From Pseudoxanthomonas sp. SL93 (GTDB lineage Bacteria; Pseudomonadota; Gammaproteobacteria; Xanthomonadales; Xanthomonadaceae): a stretch of DNA of 64,000 bases. Positions 19,167 to 26,459 of the stretch are shown here, piece after piece (position 1 is the first letter of the stretch; every line of letters starts with the position of its first letter). The stretch lies in contig NZ_CP113065.1 of the NCBI RefSeq assembly GCF_026625825.1, positions 124,001 through 188,000 on the forward strand, given 5' to 3'. The notes beneath the pieces are model-generated. The model made no database searches, was not told the DNA's origin, and was given only the letters and a program-made list of their open reading frames with translations. Both the position numbers and the translations under genes were made by a program.

Positions 19167-20474
19167 TCAGACGGCCAGGTCTTCGCCGTCGGTTTCCGGC
19201 AGTTTGTGCAGCAGCAGCTTGTCGATGCGCGCACCGTCCAGGTCCACGACCTCGAAACGCCAGCCCGCCCACTCCAGCCGCTCGCCGACGTGCGGGATGC
19301 GACCGAAGCGTTCGATCATCATGCCGGCCAGCGTGTTGTACTCGTCGTCGTCGGGCAGCGTCACGCCCCCCAGCAGTTCGCGCAGGTCGTCATTGGGCAG
19401 GGAGCCATCCACCAGCAGCGAGCCGTCGTCGCGCACCACCACCAGCGGGGCATCCTCGGTGTTCTCGCTGGCCTGCAGGCGGCCGATCACCGCGCCCATC
19501 AGGTCGCTCAGCGTCACCAGGCCCTGGATCTCGCCGTACTCGTCCACGACCAGCGCCAGCGACTGCTGTTCCTCGCGGAAGATCTCCAGCAGTTTCATGG
19601 CGTGGGTGGATTCGGACACGAACAACGGTTCGCGCAGGCCGCGGAAGATTTCCGGCGACGGGTCGGCGAAGCGGTCCAGCAGCGTCTTCACCTCCAGCAC
19701 GCCGACCACGTCCTGGTCGCTGCCGCGGTAGACCGGGAAGCGCGAGAACTGGGATTCGCGCATGGTTTCCAGGTTCTCGGCATATTCCGCCGCCACGTCC
19801 AGCCAGACGATCTTCTTGCGTGGCGTCATCAGGCTGTCCGCGGTGCGGTCACCCAGCCGCAACACGCGGTTCATCATGTTGCGCTCGTCGACGTCGATGA
19901 CGCCCTGCTCGTGGCTTTCGGTCACCAGCATGCGGATCTCTTCTTCCGTCACTGCATTGCGGTTGTCGTCGCGGATGCCAAGCATGCGCAGCACCAGCCG
20001 GTTGATCGCGCCGAGCACGAACACGATCGGCCGCGCGATGCGCGACAGCCAGTCAAGCGGAATGGCCACCGCGGCGGCGATTTTCTCGGCATTGGTCAGT
20101 GCCAGGCGCTTGGGGATCAGTTCGCCGAAGATCACCGAGCTGGCGGTGATCAGCGTGACCGCAGTGCCGAAGCCTATGCTCGTGGCGTACTTCTGAGCGT
20201 CCGGCCATATGCCGTCGATCCAGCCGGCGATGATCGCGCCTATGGAGTCAGCGCCTAACGAGCCAGCGAGCACACCAATCGCGGTGATGCCCACCTGCAC
20301 GGTGGACAACAGGTTGTCGGGGTGTTCCGCCAGCGCAAGCGCGGTACGGGCGCCGCGGCTTTCCTGCGCCATCTGTTTCAGCTTCAGTTTCCGCGACGTC
20401 ATCAGCGCCATCTCCGACAGGGCGAAGAAGGCGTTCAGGACGATCAGGAATGCGACGATCAGCAGCTCAAGCAC
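19167..20474 (-). CDS. CNNM/CorC-type membrane protein with CBS domains
   Basis: The 435-residue protein has an N-terminal DUF21 membrane domain (LLIVAFLIVLNAFFALSEMALMTSRKLKLKQ, ASSVIFGELIPKRLAL), two CBS domains starting near SLMTPRKKIVWLD and EEQQSLALVVDEYGEIQGLVTLSDL, and a C-terminal CorC_HlyC domain (YNTLAGMMIERFGRIPHVGE). Family members are linked to magnesium or cobalt efflux and are often annotated as hemolysin-like. The length is full. The ExoD-like gene follows after one base. Confidence 0.9.
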   Translation of the reverse strand: MLELLIVAFLIVLNAFFALSEMALMTSRKLKLKQMAQESRGARTALALAEHPDNLLSTVQVGITAIGVLAGSLGADSIGAIIAGWIDGIWPDAQKYATSIGFGTAVTLITASSVIFGELIPKRLALTNAEKIAAAVAIPLDWLSRIARPIVFVLGAINRLVLRMLGIRDDNRNAVTEEEIRMLVTESHEQGVIDVDERNMMNRVLRLGDRTADSLMTPRKKIVWLDVAAEYAENLETMRESQFSRFPVYRGSDQDVVGVLEVKTLLDRFADPSPEIFRGLREPLFVSESTHAMKLLEIFREEQQSLALVVDEYGEIQGLVTLSDLMGAVIGRLQASENTEDAPLVVVRDDGSLLVDGSLPNDDLRELLGGVTLPDDDEYNTLAGMMIERFGRIPHVGERLEWAGWRFEVVDLDGARIDKLLLHKLPETDGEDLAV

Positions 20475-20690
20475 GGCCGCCTCCGTTCAGGGCGGGGAGG
20501 GCCGGCAGGGCGGGCGGAGTCTGTCGCGGGGGACAGTGGGGGGAAGTAGGGTCGTCGTCCATAGGGTGCACCCGTCGGGCGCGGGGCGAGTTTAGCAAAC
20601 AGGCGGCGGGCGGACGCGTGAAGCTGAACAAGACATTCGGCCAGGGCGGCCGTGCCGGCGTACCCCGGAGGGCGGGCAGACTGTCCGTGG

Positions 20691-20708
20691 GCGTCATGAA
20701 ACCGTCAT
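20691..20708 (+). promoter_or_regulatory. Candidate PhoB box for the DUF47-Pit operon
   Basis: GCGTCAT (20691-20697), GAAA, CCGTCAT (20702-20708) gives two half-sites at the required 11-bp step with an A-rich spacer; about 14 of 18 positions match the PhoB consensus. It lies 47 bases before the DUF47 start. The rest of the 280-base gap (20475-20690) is GC-rich and shows no other clear feature. Confidence 0.55.
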
Positions 20709-20754
20709 AATTCCGCCCCTGAAGCCGTCCATCCCGTGACGGTGGGACCGCCCG

Positions 20755-21381
20755 ATGTTCTCCCTCCAGACGATCTTCGGCTCCGGCCAGCAGTTCTACA
20801 CGCTGTTGGACGAGGCCGCCCAAGCCGCCCACGACAGTACCAAGGCCCTGCACACCATGATGAAGGCCACCGACCGCCAGCCGGCGCTGGATGCCTTCAA
20901 GCTGGCGCGCCTGCGCGAGCGCGCGGCCTCGGACAAGATCGGCAAGGCGCTGGTGGACAGCTTCATCACGCCGATCGAACGCGAGGACATCGAGGCGCTG
21001 GGCTCGGCGCTCTACAAGATCCCCAAGCAGGTCGAGAAGTTCGCCGACCGCTACTCGCTGGCCCTGCAGCACTTGGACGGCATCGACTTCGCGCCGCGCG
21101 CGGCGATGCTTGAACAGGCCGCCAGCGTGGTGGTCGACATGGTCCACGAAATCAAGAAGATGAACATCGACCGCATGACCTCGCTCAACGAGAAGCTGCG
21201 GGCGATCGAGAACGAGGCCGACCGGCTGATGCTGGAGCTGTACCGCGACATCTATTCCGGCCGGCTGGACCACCTGCAGATGTTCCTGTTGAAGGAGTTC
21301 TTCGAGATCCTGGAAAAAGCCATCGACCGCTGCCGCGAAGCCGGCGTGGTGGCGTACCAGATCGTCCTCAAGAACAGCTGA
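20755..21381 (+). CDS. DUF47 family PhoU-like protein
   Basis: The 208-residue helical protein matches the DUF47/PhoU-like family that accompanies Pit transporters: FYTLLDEAAQAAHDSTKALHTMM, FITPIEREDIEALGSALYKIPKQVEKFADRY and NEKLRAIENEADRLMLELYRDIYSG. These proteins are thought to modulate the partner phosphate transporter or phosphate signalling in the cytoplasm. The Pit gene starts 12 bases downstream, and a candidate Pho box lies just upstream, so the pair forms one phosphate-uptake operon. Confidence 0.9.
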   Translation: MFSLQTIFGSGQQFYTLLDEAAQAAHDSTKALHTMMKATDRQPALDAFKLARLRERAASDKIGKALVDSFITPIEREDIEALGSALYKIPKQVEKFADRYSLALQHLDGIDFAPRAAMLEQAASVVVDMVHEIKKMNIDRMTSLNEKLRAIENEADRLMLELYRDIYSGRLDHLQMFLLKEFFEILEKAIDRCREAGVVAYQIVLKNS

Positions 21382-21393
21382 CGGATCCCCATC

Positions 21394-22515
21394 ATGCTTA
21401 CTCTCGTGCTGGTGGTGATCCTGGCCGCGCTCGTCTTCGAGTTCATCAACGGCTTCCACGACACCGCCAACTCCATCGCCACCGTCGTCGCCACCAAGGT
21501 GCTGTCGCCGGGCCAGGCGGTGATGCTGGCCGCCGGCATGAACCTGATCGGCGCGCTGATGGGTACGGCCGTGGCCAAGACGATTGCGTCCGGCCTGGTG
21601 AACACCGAAGTGGTGCAGGTGACGTCGCAGGTCATCCTGTGCGCGCTGCTGGGCGGCATCGTGTGGAACCTGATCACCTGGTGGAAGGGCCTGCCGTCGT
21701 CGTCGTCGCATGCGCTGATCGGTGGCCTGTGCGGTGCCGCGCTCGCCGCCGCCCACAACGATTGGGGTGCGCTGATCTGGTCGGAGACACTGGGCGACTG
21801 GACCAAGAACAAGGGCATCCTGTGGAAGGTGGTGCTGCCCATGATCACCTCGCCGATCGCGGGCTTCCTGCTCGGCATCCTGGTGATGGTGGCGCTGTGG
21901 GGCCTGATCGCGCTGCTGGCGCGCGCCGGCGGCTGGCTGGGCCGGCTGGCCCGTCCGCATTTCGTCAACAAGTTCTTCGGCAAGGCGCAGATCCTGTCCG
22001 CGGCCTACATGGGCTACGCGCACGGCCACAACGATGCGCAGAAGACGATGGGCATCATCGCGCTGACGCTGTTCGGCGCCGAGGCCTCCGGCGCACTGGA
22101 CGATCTGCCGACATGGCTGGCCTTCCTGCATCCGGGCAGCGCCGGCGAGCAGGACATCGCCACCTGGATCGTCATCACCTGCGCCATCGTGATGGCCCTG
22201 GGCACGGCGTCGGGCGGCTGGAAGATCATCAAGACCCTGGGCCACAAGATGGTCAAGCTGCATCCCATCAACGGCTTCGCCGCCGAAACCAGTTCGGCCA
22301 CCATCCTGACGGTGGCTGCGCATTTCGGCATGCCGGTCTCCACCACGCACAGCATCTCCACCGCCATCATGGGCGTGGGCTTCGCCAAGAACCCGCGTGC
22401 GCTGAAGTTCAGCGTGATCGAACGCATCCTGTGGGCGTGGATCCTGACCATTCCCGCGGCCGGCGGCATCGCCTACGGGCTGCTGCGGCTGCTGGAGGCG
22501 CTGGGCTGGGCTTGA
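21394..22515 (+). CDS. pit: Pit family inorganic phosphate transporter
   Basis: The 373-residue membrane protein contains both duplicated signatures of the PiT family: FINGFHDTANSIATVVATKVLSP near residue 20 and AYMGYAHGHNDAQKTMGIIAL in the second half, with about ten hydrophobic segments. Pit proteins import phosphate, usually as a neutral metal-phosphate complex, driven by protons. It is co-transcribed with the DUF47 gene. A Pho box on a Pit operon is less usual than on the high-affinity Pst system, which is not in this window. Confidence 0.93.
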   Translation: MLTLVLVVILAALVFEFINGFHDTANSIATVVATKVLSPGQAVMLAAGMNLIGALMGTAVAKTIASGLVNTEVVQVTSQVILCALLGGIVWNLITWWKGLPSSSSHALIGGLCGAALAAAHNDWGALIWSETLGDWTKNKGILWKVVLPMITSPIAGFLLGILVMVALWGLIALLARAGGWLGRLARPHFVNKFFGKAQILSAAYMGYAHGHNDAQKTMGIIALTLFGAEASGALDDLPTWLAFLHPGSAGEQDIATWIVITCAIVMALGTASGGWKIIKTLGHKMVKLHPINGFAAETSSATILTVAAHFGMPVSTTHSISTAIMGVGFAKNPRALKFSVIERILWAWILTIPAAGGIAYGLLRLLEALGWA

Positions 22516-22520
22516 GGGTC

Positions 22521-22558
22521 GTGATTCGTGATGCGTGATTGGTGATTGGTGATTCGTC
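22521..22558. repeat. TGATTGG-type repeat cluster, left arm
   Basis: Repeated GTGATT words (GTGATTCGTGATGCGTGATT, then GGTGATTGGTGATTCG) follow the Pit gene. They are reverse complements of the CCAATCA array at 22647-22696, so the two form arms around the terminator at 22605. Confidence 0.65.
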
Positions 22559-22604
22559 AGAGCGGAACTGTCGCCGGCCGCGAGAATCCACAATCAAGAC
22601 GCAG

Positions 22605-22631
22605 AAAGGGCGGGTCCATGACCCGCCCTTT
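22605..22631. terminator. Terminator hairpin between Pit and the small unknown gene
   Basis: AAAGGGCGGGT (22605-22615) pairs exactly with ACCCGCCCTTT (22621-22631) around CCATG. The A and T ends allow use in both directions, suiting the converging genes on each side. Confidence 0.8.
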
Positions 22632-22646
22632 CTTGCTTTGCTTCTG

Positions 22647-22696
22647 CCAATCACCAATCACCAATCACCAATCACCAATCACCAATCACCAATCAC
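22647..22696. repeat. Seven tandem copies of CCAATCA
   Basis: CCAATCA is repeated seven times without error from 22647 to 22695, with a trailing C. Two matching copies of TGATTGG lie in the left arm at 22521-22558. It is noncoding, next to the end of the small gene at 22701. Confidence 0.9.
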
Positions 22697-22700
22697 GGCT

Positions 22701-23111
22701 TCAAAGCAGGTCGCCTTCCGCGGAGAGCGCGCGCTCCATGCTGTCGCCCAGGCCGCCGATCTCCAGCACCAGGCGATCCACTTCGGCCGGCGTGAGGCTT
22801 TCGTAGGGACGGTTCTCGCACAGCTGCAGGTACGGCACACCGTCGAGCTCACCGATGGCCAGGTAGCCCACGCTGCTCTGCCAGTTGAACGACAGCGCGC
22901 GGCGCGCGTCGATGCCGGTGATCGGTGCGATGACGGTGCTCACGCGCAGGTAGCCGCGCTCGTCGTCGTTGCCCAGTTCGGACAGGAAGATCGACTGGTG
23001 GCGCTTGCCGTTGCCCAGCGACAGTTCCACGCAGGCGACGTACGGATCGTGCATGGTCACCTTGTAACCCGAAGAATGCAGGTGTCCGCGGATCTGTTCG
23101 AAGTTCTGCAT
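22701..23111 (-). CDS. Small conserved-looking protein of unknown function
   Basis: The 136-residue product (MQNFEQIRGHLHSSGYKVTM) is soluble, acidic and has no signal peptide. Alternating strands (VACVELSLG, YLRVSTVIAPITG, VGYLAIGELDGVPYLQLCENRPY) then a C-terminal helix (AEVDRLVLEIGGLGDSMERAL) resemble the fold of YbjN or type III secretion chaperone-like proteins. That comparison is weak. ATG 23111 was chosen over upstream codons because the preceding sequence overlaps the divergent gene's promoter. It stands alone between a converging Pit operon and a divergent alkyltransferase-like gene. Confidence 0.7.
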   Translation of the reverse strand: MQNFEQIRGHLHSSGYKVTMHDPYVACVELSLGNGKRHQSIFLSELGNDDERGYLRVSTVIAPITGIDARRALSFNWQSSVGYLAIGELDGVPYLQLCENRPYESLTPAEVDRLVLEIGGLGDSMERALSAEGDLL

Positions 23112-23152
23112 CGTGTGCTCCTGTGTTGCGGTTGCCGCTATCCTAGTCCGCA

Positions 23153-23491
23153 ATGAGCGCGAAGTCTCCCGAAGACCGCATCCTGGCCGCGATCCGCGCG
23201 ATTCCTCGCGGGCAGGTGGCCGGGTATGGCGAAGTCGCGCATCGCGCCGGCCTGCCGGGGCGCGCGCGACTGGCCGCGCGCATCCTGAGCCAGAACGACG
23301 ACCCGGCATTGCCCTGGCACCGGGTCCTGCGCTCGGATGGACGCATCGCGTTCCCGGAAGGGTCCAAGGCCTTCCGCGAGCAGAGCCAGCGGCTGCATGC
23401 GGAGGGCGTCGCGGTGGTCAACGGCCGGGTGAAGCGCACGCGCAGGGAAGATGATCTGGACGCCGCGTTGTGGGGCCCCGGCAACCGTTAA
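23153..23491 (+). CDS. Alkyltransferase-like protein (ATL), MGMT fold without the reactive cysteine
   Basis: The 112-residue protein matches the DNA-binding domain of O6-alkylguanine-DNA alkyltransferases: IPRGQVAGYGEVAHRAGLPGRARLAARIL is the helix-turn-helix region. The active-site PCHRV motif reads PWHRV (Trp55 for Cys), the hallmark of alkyltransferase-like proteins. Those bind O6-alkylguanine, block it from acting as a miscoding base, and hand it to nucleotide excision repair, but cannot remove the alkyl group. The rhomboid gene follows after 43 bases. Confidence 0.88.
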   Translation: MSAKSPEDRILAAIRAIPRGQVAGYGEVAHRAGLPGRARLAARILSQNDDPALPWHRVLRSDGRIAFPEGSKAFREQSQRLHAEGVAVVNGRVKRTRREDDLDAALWGPGNR

Positions 23492-23534
23492 TGCGTCACC
23501 GGTATCATGCAGTGCAGTTGCCACGAGGATGCCC

Positions 23535-24179
23535 ATGTTCCCCCGACTTCTCCCCGTCACCAAAGCATTGCTGATCGCCAATGGCGTCATCTACCTGCTT
23601 CAGCTGCTCATGGGCGGTGTGCTTGAGCAGTGGCTGGCGCTGTGGCCGGTGGGTTACGGCTTCATGCCCTGGCAGGTGTTGAGCTACGGCTTCCTGCACG
23701 ATCCCTCGGGCCTGACCCATCTGCTGTTCAACATGCTGGCGTTGTACATGTTCGGCTCGCCGCTCGAGCAGACCTGGGGCCAGAAGCGGTTCCTCACCTA
23801 CTTCCTCGTCTGCGTGGCGGGCGCGGGCCTGCTGCAACTGGGCGTGGGCTGGTGGACGGTCTGGAACGGTGGCATGCCGTACAAGACGGTCGGCGCGTCG
23901 GGGGGCGTGTTCGGCCTGCTGCTCGCCTACGGCATGCTGTTCCCCAACCAGCGCATGATCGTGTTCCCGTTGCCGATGGAAATCCGCGCGCGCACGCTGG
24001 TGATCTTCTATGCCGCCATCACGCTGCTGATGGGCTTCACCGGCCTGCAGCCGGGGGTTGCCCACTTCGCGCACCTGGGCGGCATGCTGTTCGGCTGGTT
24101 GCTGATCCGTTACTGGCGCGGGCAACCGCCTTTCGGCAAGCGCAGGCCACCGCCGCCGCGCATGCGCATCGTGAAGTGA
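23535..24179 (+). CDS. Rhomboid family intramembrane serine protease
   Basis: The 214-residue protein has six hydrophobic segments and the rhomboid catalytic features: GASGG with Ser122 and AHLGG with His180. The HLLFN motif (His62, Asn66) that stabilises the oxyanion site is also present, as is the WG-type loop before it. Rhomboids cleave membrane proteins within the bilayer. ATG 23535 is preferred for spacing from GAGG; ATG 23529 would add two residues. Substrates cannot be inferred. Confidence 0.9.
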   Translation: MFPRLLPVTKALLIANGVIYLLQLLMGGVLEQWLALWPVGYGFMPWQVLSYGFLHDPSGLTHLLFNMLALYMFGSPLEQTWGQKRFLTYFLVCVAGAGLLQLGVGWWTVWNGGMPYKTVGASGGVFGLLLAYGMLFPNQRMIVFPLPMEIRARTLVIFYAAITLLMGFTGLQPGVAHFAHLGGMLFGWLLIRYWRGQPPFGKRRPPPPRMRIVK

Positions 24180-24199
24180 TGCGCTGGATGATGGAATGA

Positions 24200-24226
24200 A
24201 AAACGGCGCGGTTTCCCGCGCCGTTT
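24200..24226. terminator. Bidirectional terminator between rhomboid and M13 genes
   Basis: AAACGGCGCGG and CCGCGCCGTTT pair around TTTC, with A and T runs on both ends, suiting the two converging genes. Confidence 0.85.
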
Positions 24227-24274
24227 TCGTTTGCCCTGCGCGGTTGCAACCGAAGTCGCAACCGCGGTGGGTCA

Positions 24275-26293
24275 TCAGCGCCAGATCCTGATCTGCGCCG
24301 CTTCCTGCGCCTGCATCGGCTGGCCGGGCTTGCAGGTGAACGCCTGCGCGAACGACGGTTGCTGCACCAGCGGACCGTTGGCGCGCCACTGGCCGGGGGC
24401 ATGCACGTCGACGGCGGCACGCTGCGCGCTCTCGGTTTCCGACAGGTGCTGCGCCCACAGCGTGGCCCAGGCCTTGTAGAACGACTGCTTGGCCGCCGCA
24501 TTGGCCTGCGGCTGCGCGGTGCTGAAGGCGTCCCATGCCAGCTCGACGCCGGCGAGGTCGGCGATGTTCTCGTCCTGGGTCAGCTTGCCGTTGACCTTGA
24601 CGTTCTTCAGGCCGGGGTACGCGTAGCCGTCGTACTGCGTGGCGACCTTGGCGGCGACGCCGTTCCAGGCGGCGACGTCGGCGGGCGTCCACCAGTCGCG
24701 CAGCTGGCCCTTGGCATCGACCATGCGGCCCTTGCTGTCGAAGCCGCGGCTGAGTTCGTGGCCCACCAGCGCACCGTAGGCGCCGTACAGCACGGCCGGC
24801 GGTTGCTTGGCGTCGAAGATCTCGTTCTGCAGCACGGCGGCGGTGACGATCAGGCGGTTCTGTGCGATGTCGTAGGCCAGTGCCGGCTGCTGCGGCAGGA
24901 CATCCCAGCGGCGGTCGGCGTTGCCCTTCCCGATGCGCTTCATTTCCTCGCGGTGGCGCCAGGTGGACGCGATCAGCATGTTGCCGCCGAAACTGCCGCG
25001 GCCCATCGGTTGCACGCTGTAGTCCAGGTCGCGCCTGGGCGTACCGACTTCGATCTTCAGCTTGTCCAGCTTCGCCTTGGCTTCAGCCTTGGCCGCGTCG
25101 CTCATCCACGTGCTGCGCTCGATGCCGCGGCCCAGGGCATCACGCACCTGCCCGGCGATCTCCTCGGCGCGGCGCTTGTGTTCGGCCGGCACATAGCGGT
25201 CGGCGTATTCCTTGCCCAGCATCGGGCCGGCGGCCAGGTTGATGGCGCCCAGCACCTGTTCCCAGCGCGGTGCCGGCGCGGCTTCGCCGCGCAGCACGCG
25301 GCCACGGAACTCGAACTCGGCATCGCGGAACGGCTTGGCCAGGTACGGCGCCATCGCATCGCCCACGCGCCAGCGCAGGTAGGCCTTCCACTGGTCAGGC
25401 TTGAGGCTGGCGACCAGTCCGTCCAGGCGTTTGAACAACGCCGGGTCGGCCATCGAAACCGTGTCGTCGCTGACACCCTGTGCCTTGAGGAAGGCGTCCA
25501 GCTGCAGGTTGCGGTATTGCTTGCCCAGGTCCTTGGTCGGCACCGTGGCGTAGTTGGCGAACGGGCTGCGCAGGTCCACCAGCGGCTTGGACACCTGCGC
25601 CAGGCGGGTTTCCAGGTCGATGACCAGCGCCGACTCGGCGTCCAGTTTGGCCGCCGGCGTGCCAGTCAGCGCCAGCACCTGCTTGACGTAGTTGCGGTAG
25701 CGACCGAGCAGCTCGCGCGTATCGGCGTCGGTGCGGGTGTAGTAGGCCGGGTCAGGCAGGCCCAGGCCGCCCTGCATGAAGTAGCCGATATGGCGATCCA
25801 GCGCCTGCAGGTCCACGTCGGGGCTGAAGTTGAAGGCCACCGGGATGCCCACCTGGTGCAGCGCGGCGATGGCCGGCGCGACGTCCTTGGGCTTCTTGAT
25901 GGCGTTGATGCGGTCCAGCAGCGGCGCGATGGGGCGCGAGCCGTCCGCTTCCACCGCGGCTTCATCCAGGCCGCTGGCCCAGAAGTCACCGAGCAGCTTC
26001 TGCACGTTGCCCTGCGGCGACTTCATGGCGCCATCCAGCAGGGTGCGCTGCTGCTGCAGCGTGCGGTCGCGGAACTGGCCCAGCACGCTGATGGCACCGG
26101 CGTCGGCCGGCAGCTTGTTCTGCTTCAGCCAGTCGGCGTTGGTGGCGGAATAGAAATCCGTGCACTGCGCGCTGACGGCGGGTGCGGATGAGCGCTTCTT
26201 GCGCTGCGCTTCGGCGTCGGGGGCGCCCAGGGTCAGGACCAGGGCGAGGGCGAGCAGGGTGGGGCGGCCGAGCGCGGTACGCGGGGTGGGCAT
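24275..26293 (-). CDS. M13 (neprilysin) family protein with a damaged zinc motif
   Basis: The 672-residue exported protein aligns end to end with M13 metallopeptidases: signal peptide ending AEA, CTDFYSATNADWLKQN, QGGLGLPDPAYYT, LLGDFWASGLDE, WTPADVAAWNG, ENIADLAG and DVHAPGQWRANGPL. In active members HExxH binds zinc; here residues 512-516 read HELSR, with Arg (codon 24746-24748) in place of the second zinc His. The substrate-binding NAYY is also changed to LAYD. The third zinc ligand Glu, the catalytic Asp and His are kept. It is therefore probably inactive or altered, perhaps a binding or regulatory paralogue of the intact M13 protein encoded at 27899. Confidence 0.88.
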   Translation of the reverse strand: MPTPRTALGRPTLLALALVLTLGAPDAEAQRKKRSSAPAVSAQCTDFYSATNADWLKQNKLPADAGAISVLGQFRDRTLQQQRTLLDGAMKSPQGNVQKLLGDFWASGLDEAAVEADGSRPIAPLLDRINAIKKPKDVAPAIAALHQVGIPVAFNFSPDVDLQALDRHIGYFMQGGLGLPDPAYYTRTDADTRELLGRYRNYVKQVLALTGTPAAKLDAESALVIDLETRLAQVSKPLVDLRSPFANYATVPTKDLGKQYRNLQLDAFLKAQGVSDDTVSMADPALFKRLDGLVASLKPDQWKAYLRWRVGDAMAPYLAKPFRDAEFEFRGRVLRGEAAPAPRWEQVLGAINLAAGPMLGKEYADRYVPAEHKRRAEEIAGQVRDALGRGIERSTWMSDAAKAEAKAKLDKLKIEVGTPRRDLDYSVQPMGRGSFGGNMLIASTWRHREEMKRIGKGNADRRWDVLPQQPALAYDIAQNRLIVTAAVLQNEIFDAKQPPAVLYGAYGALVGHELSRGFDSKGRMVDAKGQLRDWWTPADVAAWNGVAAKVATQYDGYAYPGLKNVKVNGKLTQDENIADLAGVELAWDAFSTAQPQANAAAKQSFYKAWATLWAQHLSETESAQRAAVDVHAPGQWRANGPLVQQPSFAQAFTCKPGQPMQAQEAAQIRIWR

Positions 26294-26425
26294 CAGCAGT
26301 GTCCAGGTTCAGGGGTCGGGCGATTCTAGCAAGCTGCCTGTGTGCGCTCCGGCATGCGGCCGCGCAAATCCCGCTGTACTTGGCGGCCGATTCAGGCCGT
26401 GCGTCACAGAGCGCGCAGATGGCAT

Positions 26426-26453
26426 CGGGGCGGCCGCCTTCAAGGCCGCCCCG
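26426..26453. other. GC-rich hairpin downstream of the M29-like gene
   Basis: CGGGGCGGCC (26426-26435) pairs exactly with GGCCGCCCCG (26444-26453) around an eight-base loop, just after the stop of the minus-strand gene. No T run follows, so it may be an mRNA end structure and not a full intrinsic terminator. Confidence 0.5.
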
Positions 26454-26459
26454 TGCCCG

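Noticed and set aside
22647..22696. CRISPR-like short repeat array
   Set aside because: Units are seven bases with no spacers, and no cas genes are near. It is a simple tandem repeat.
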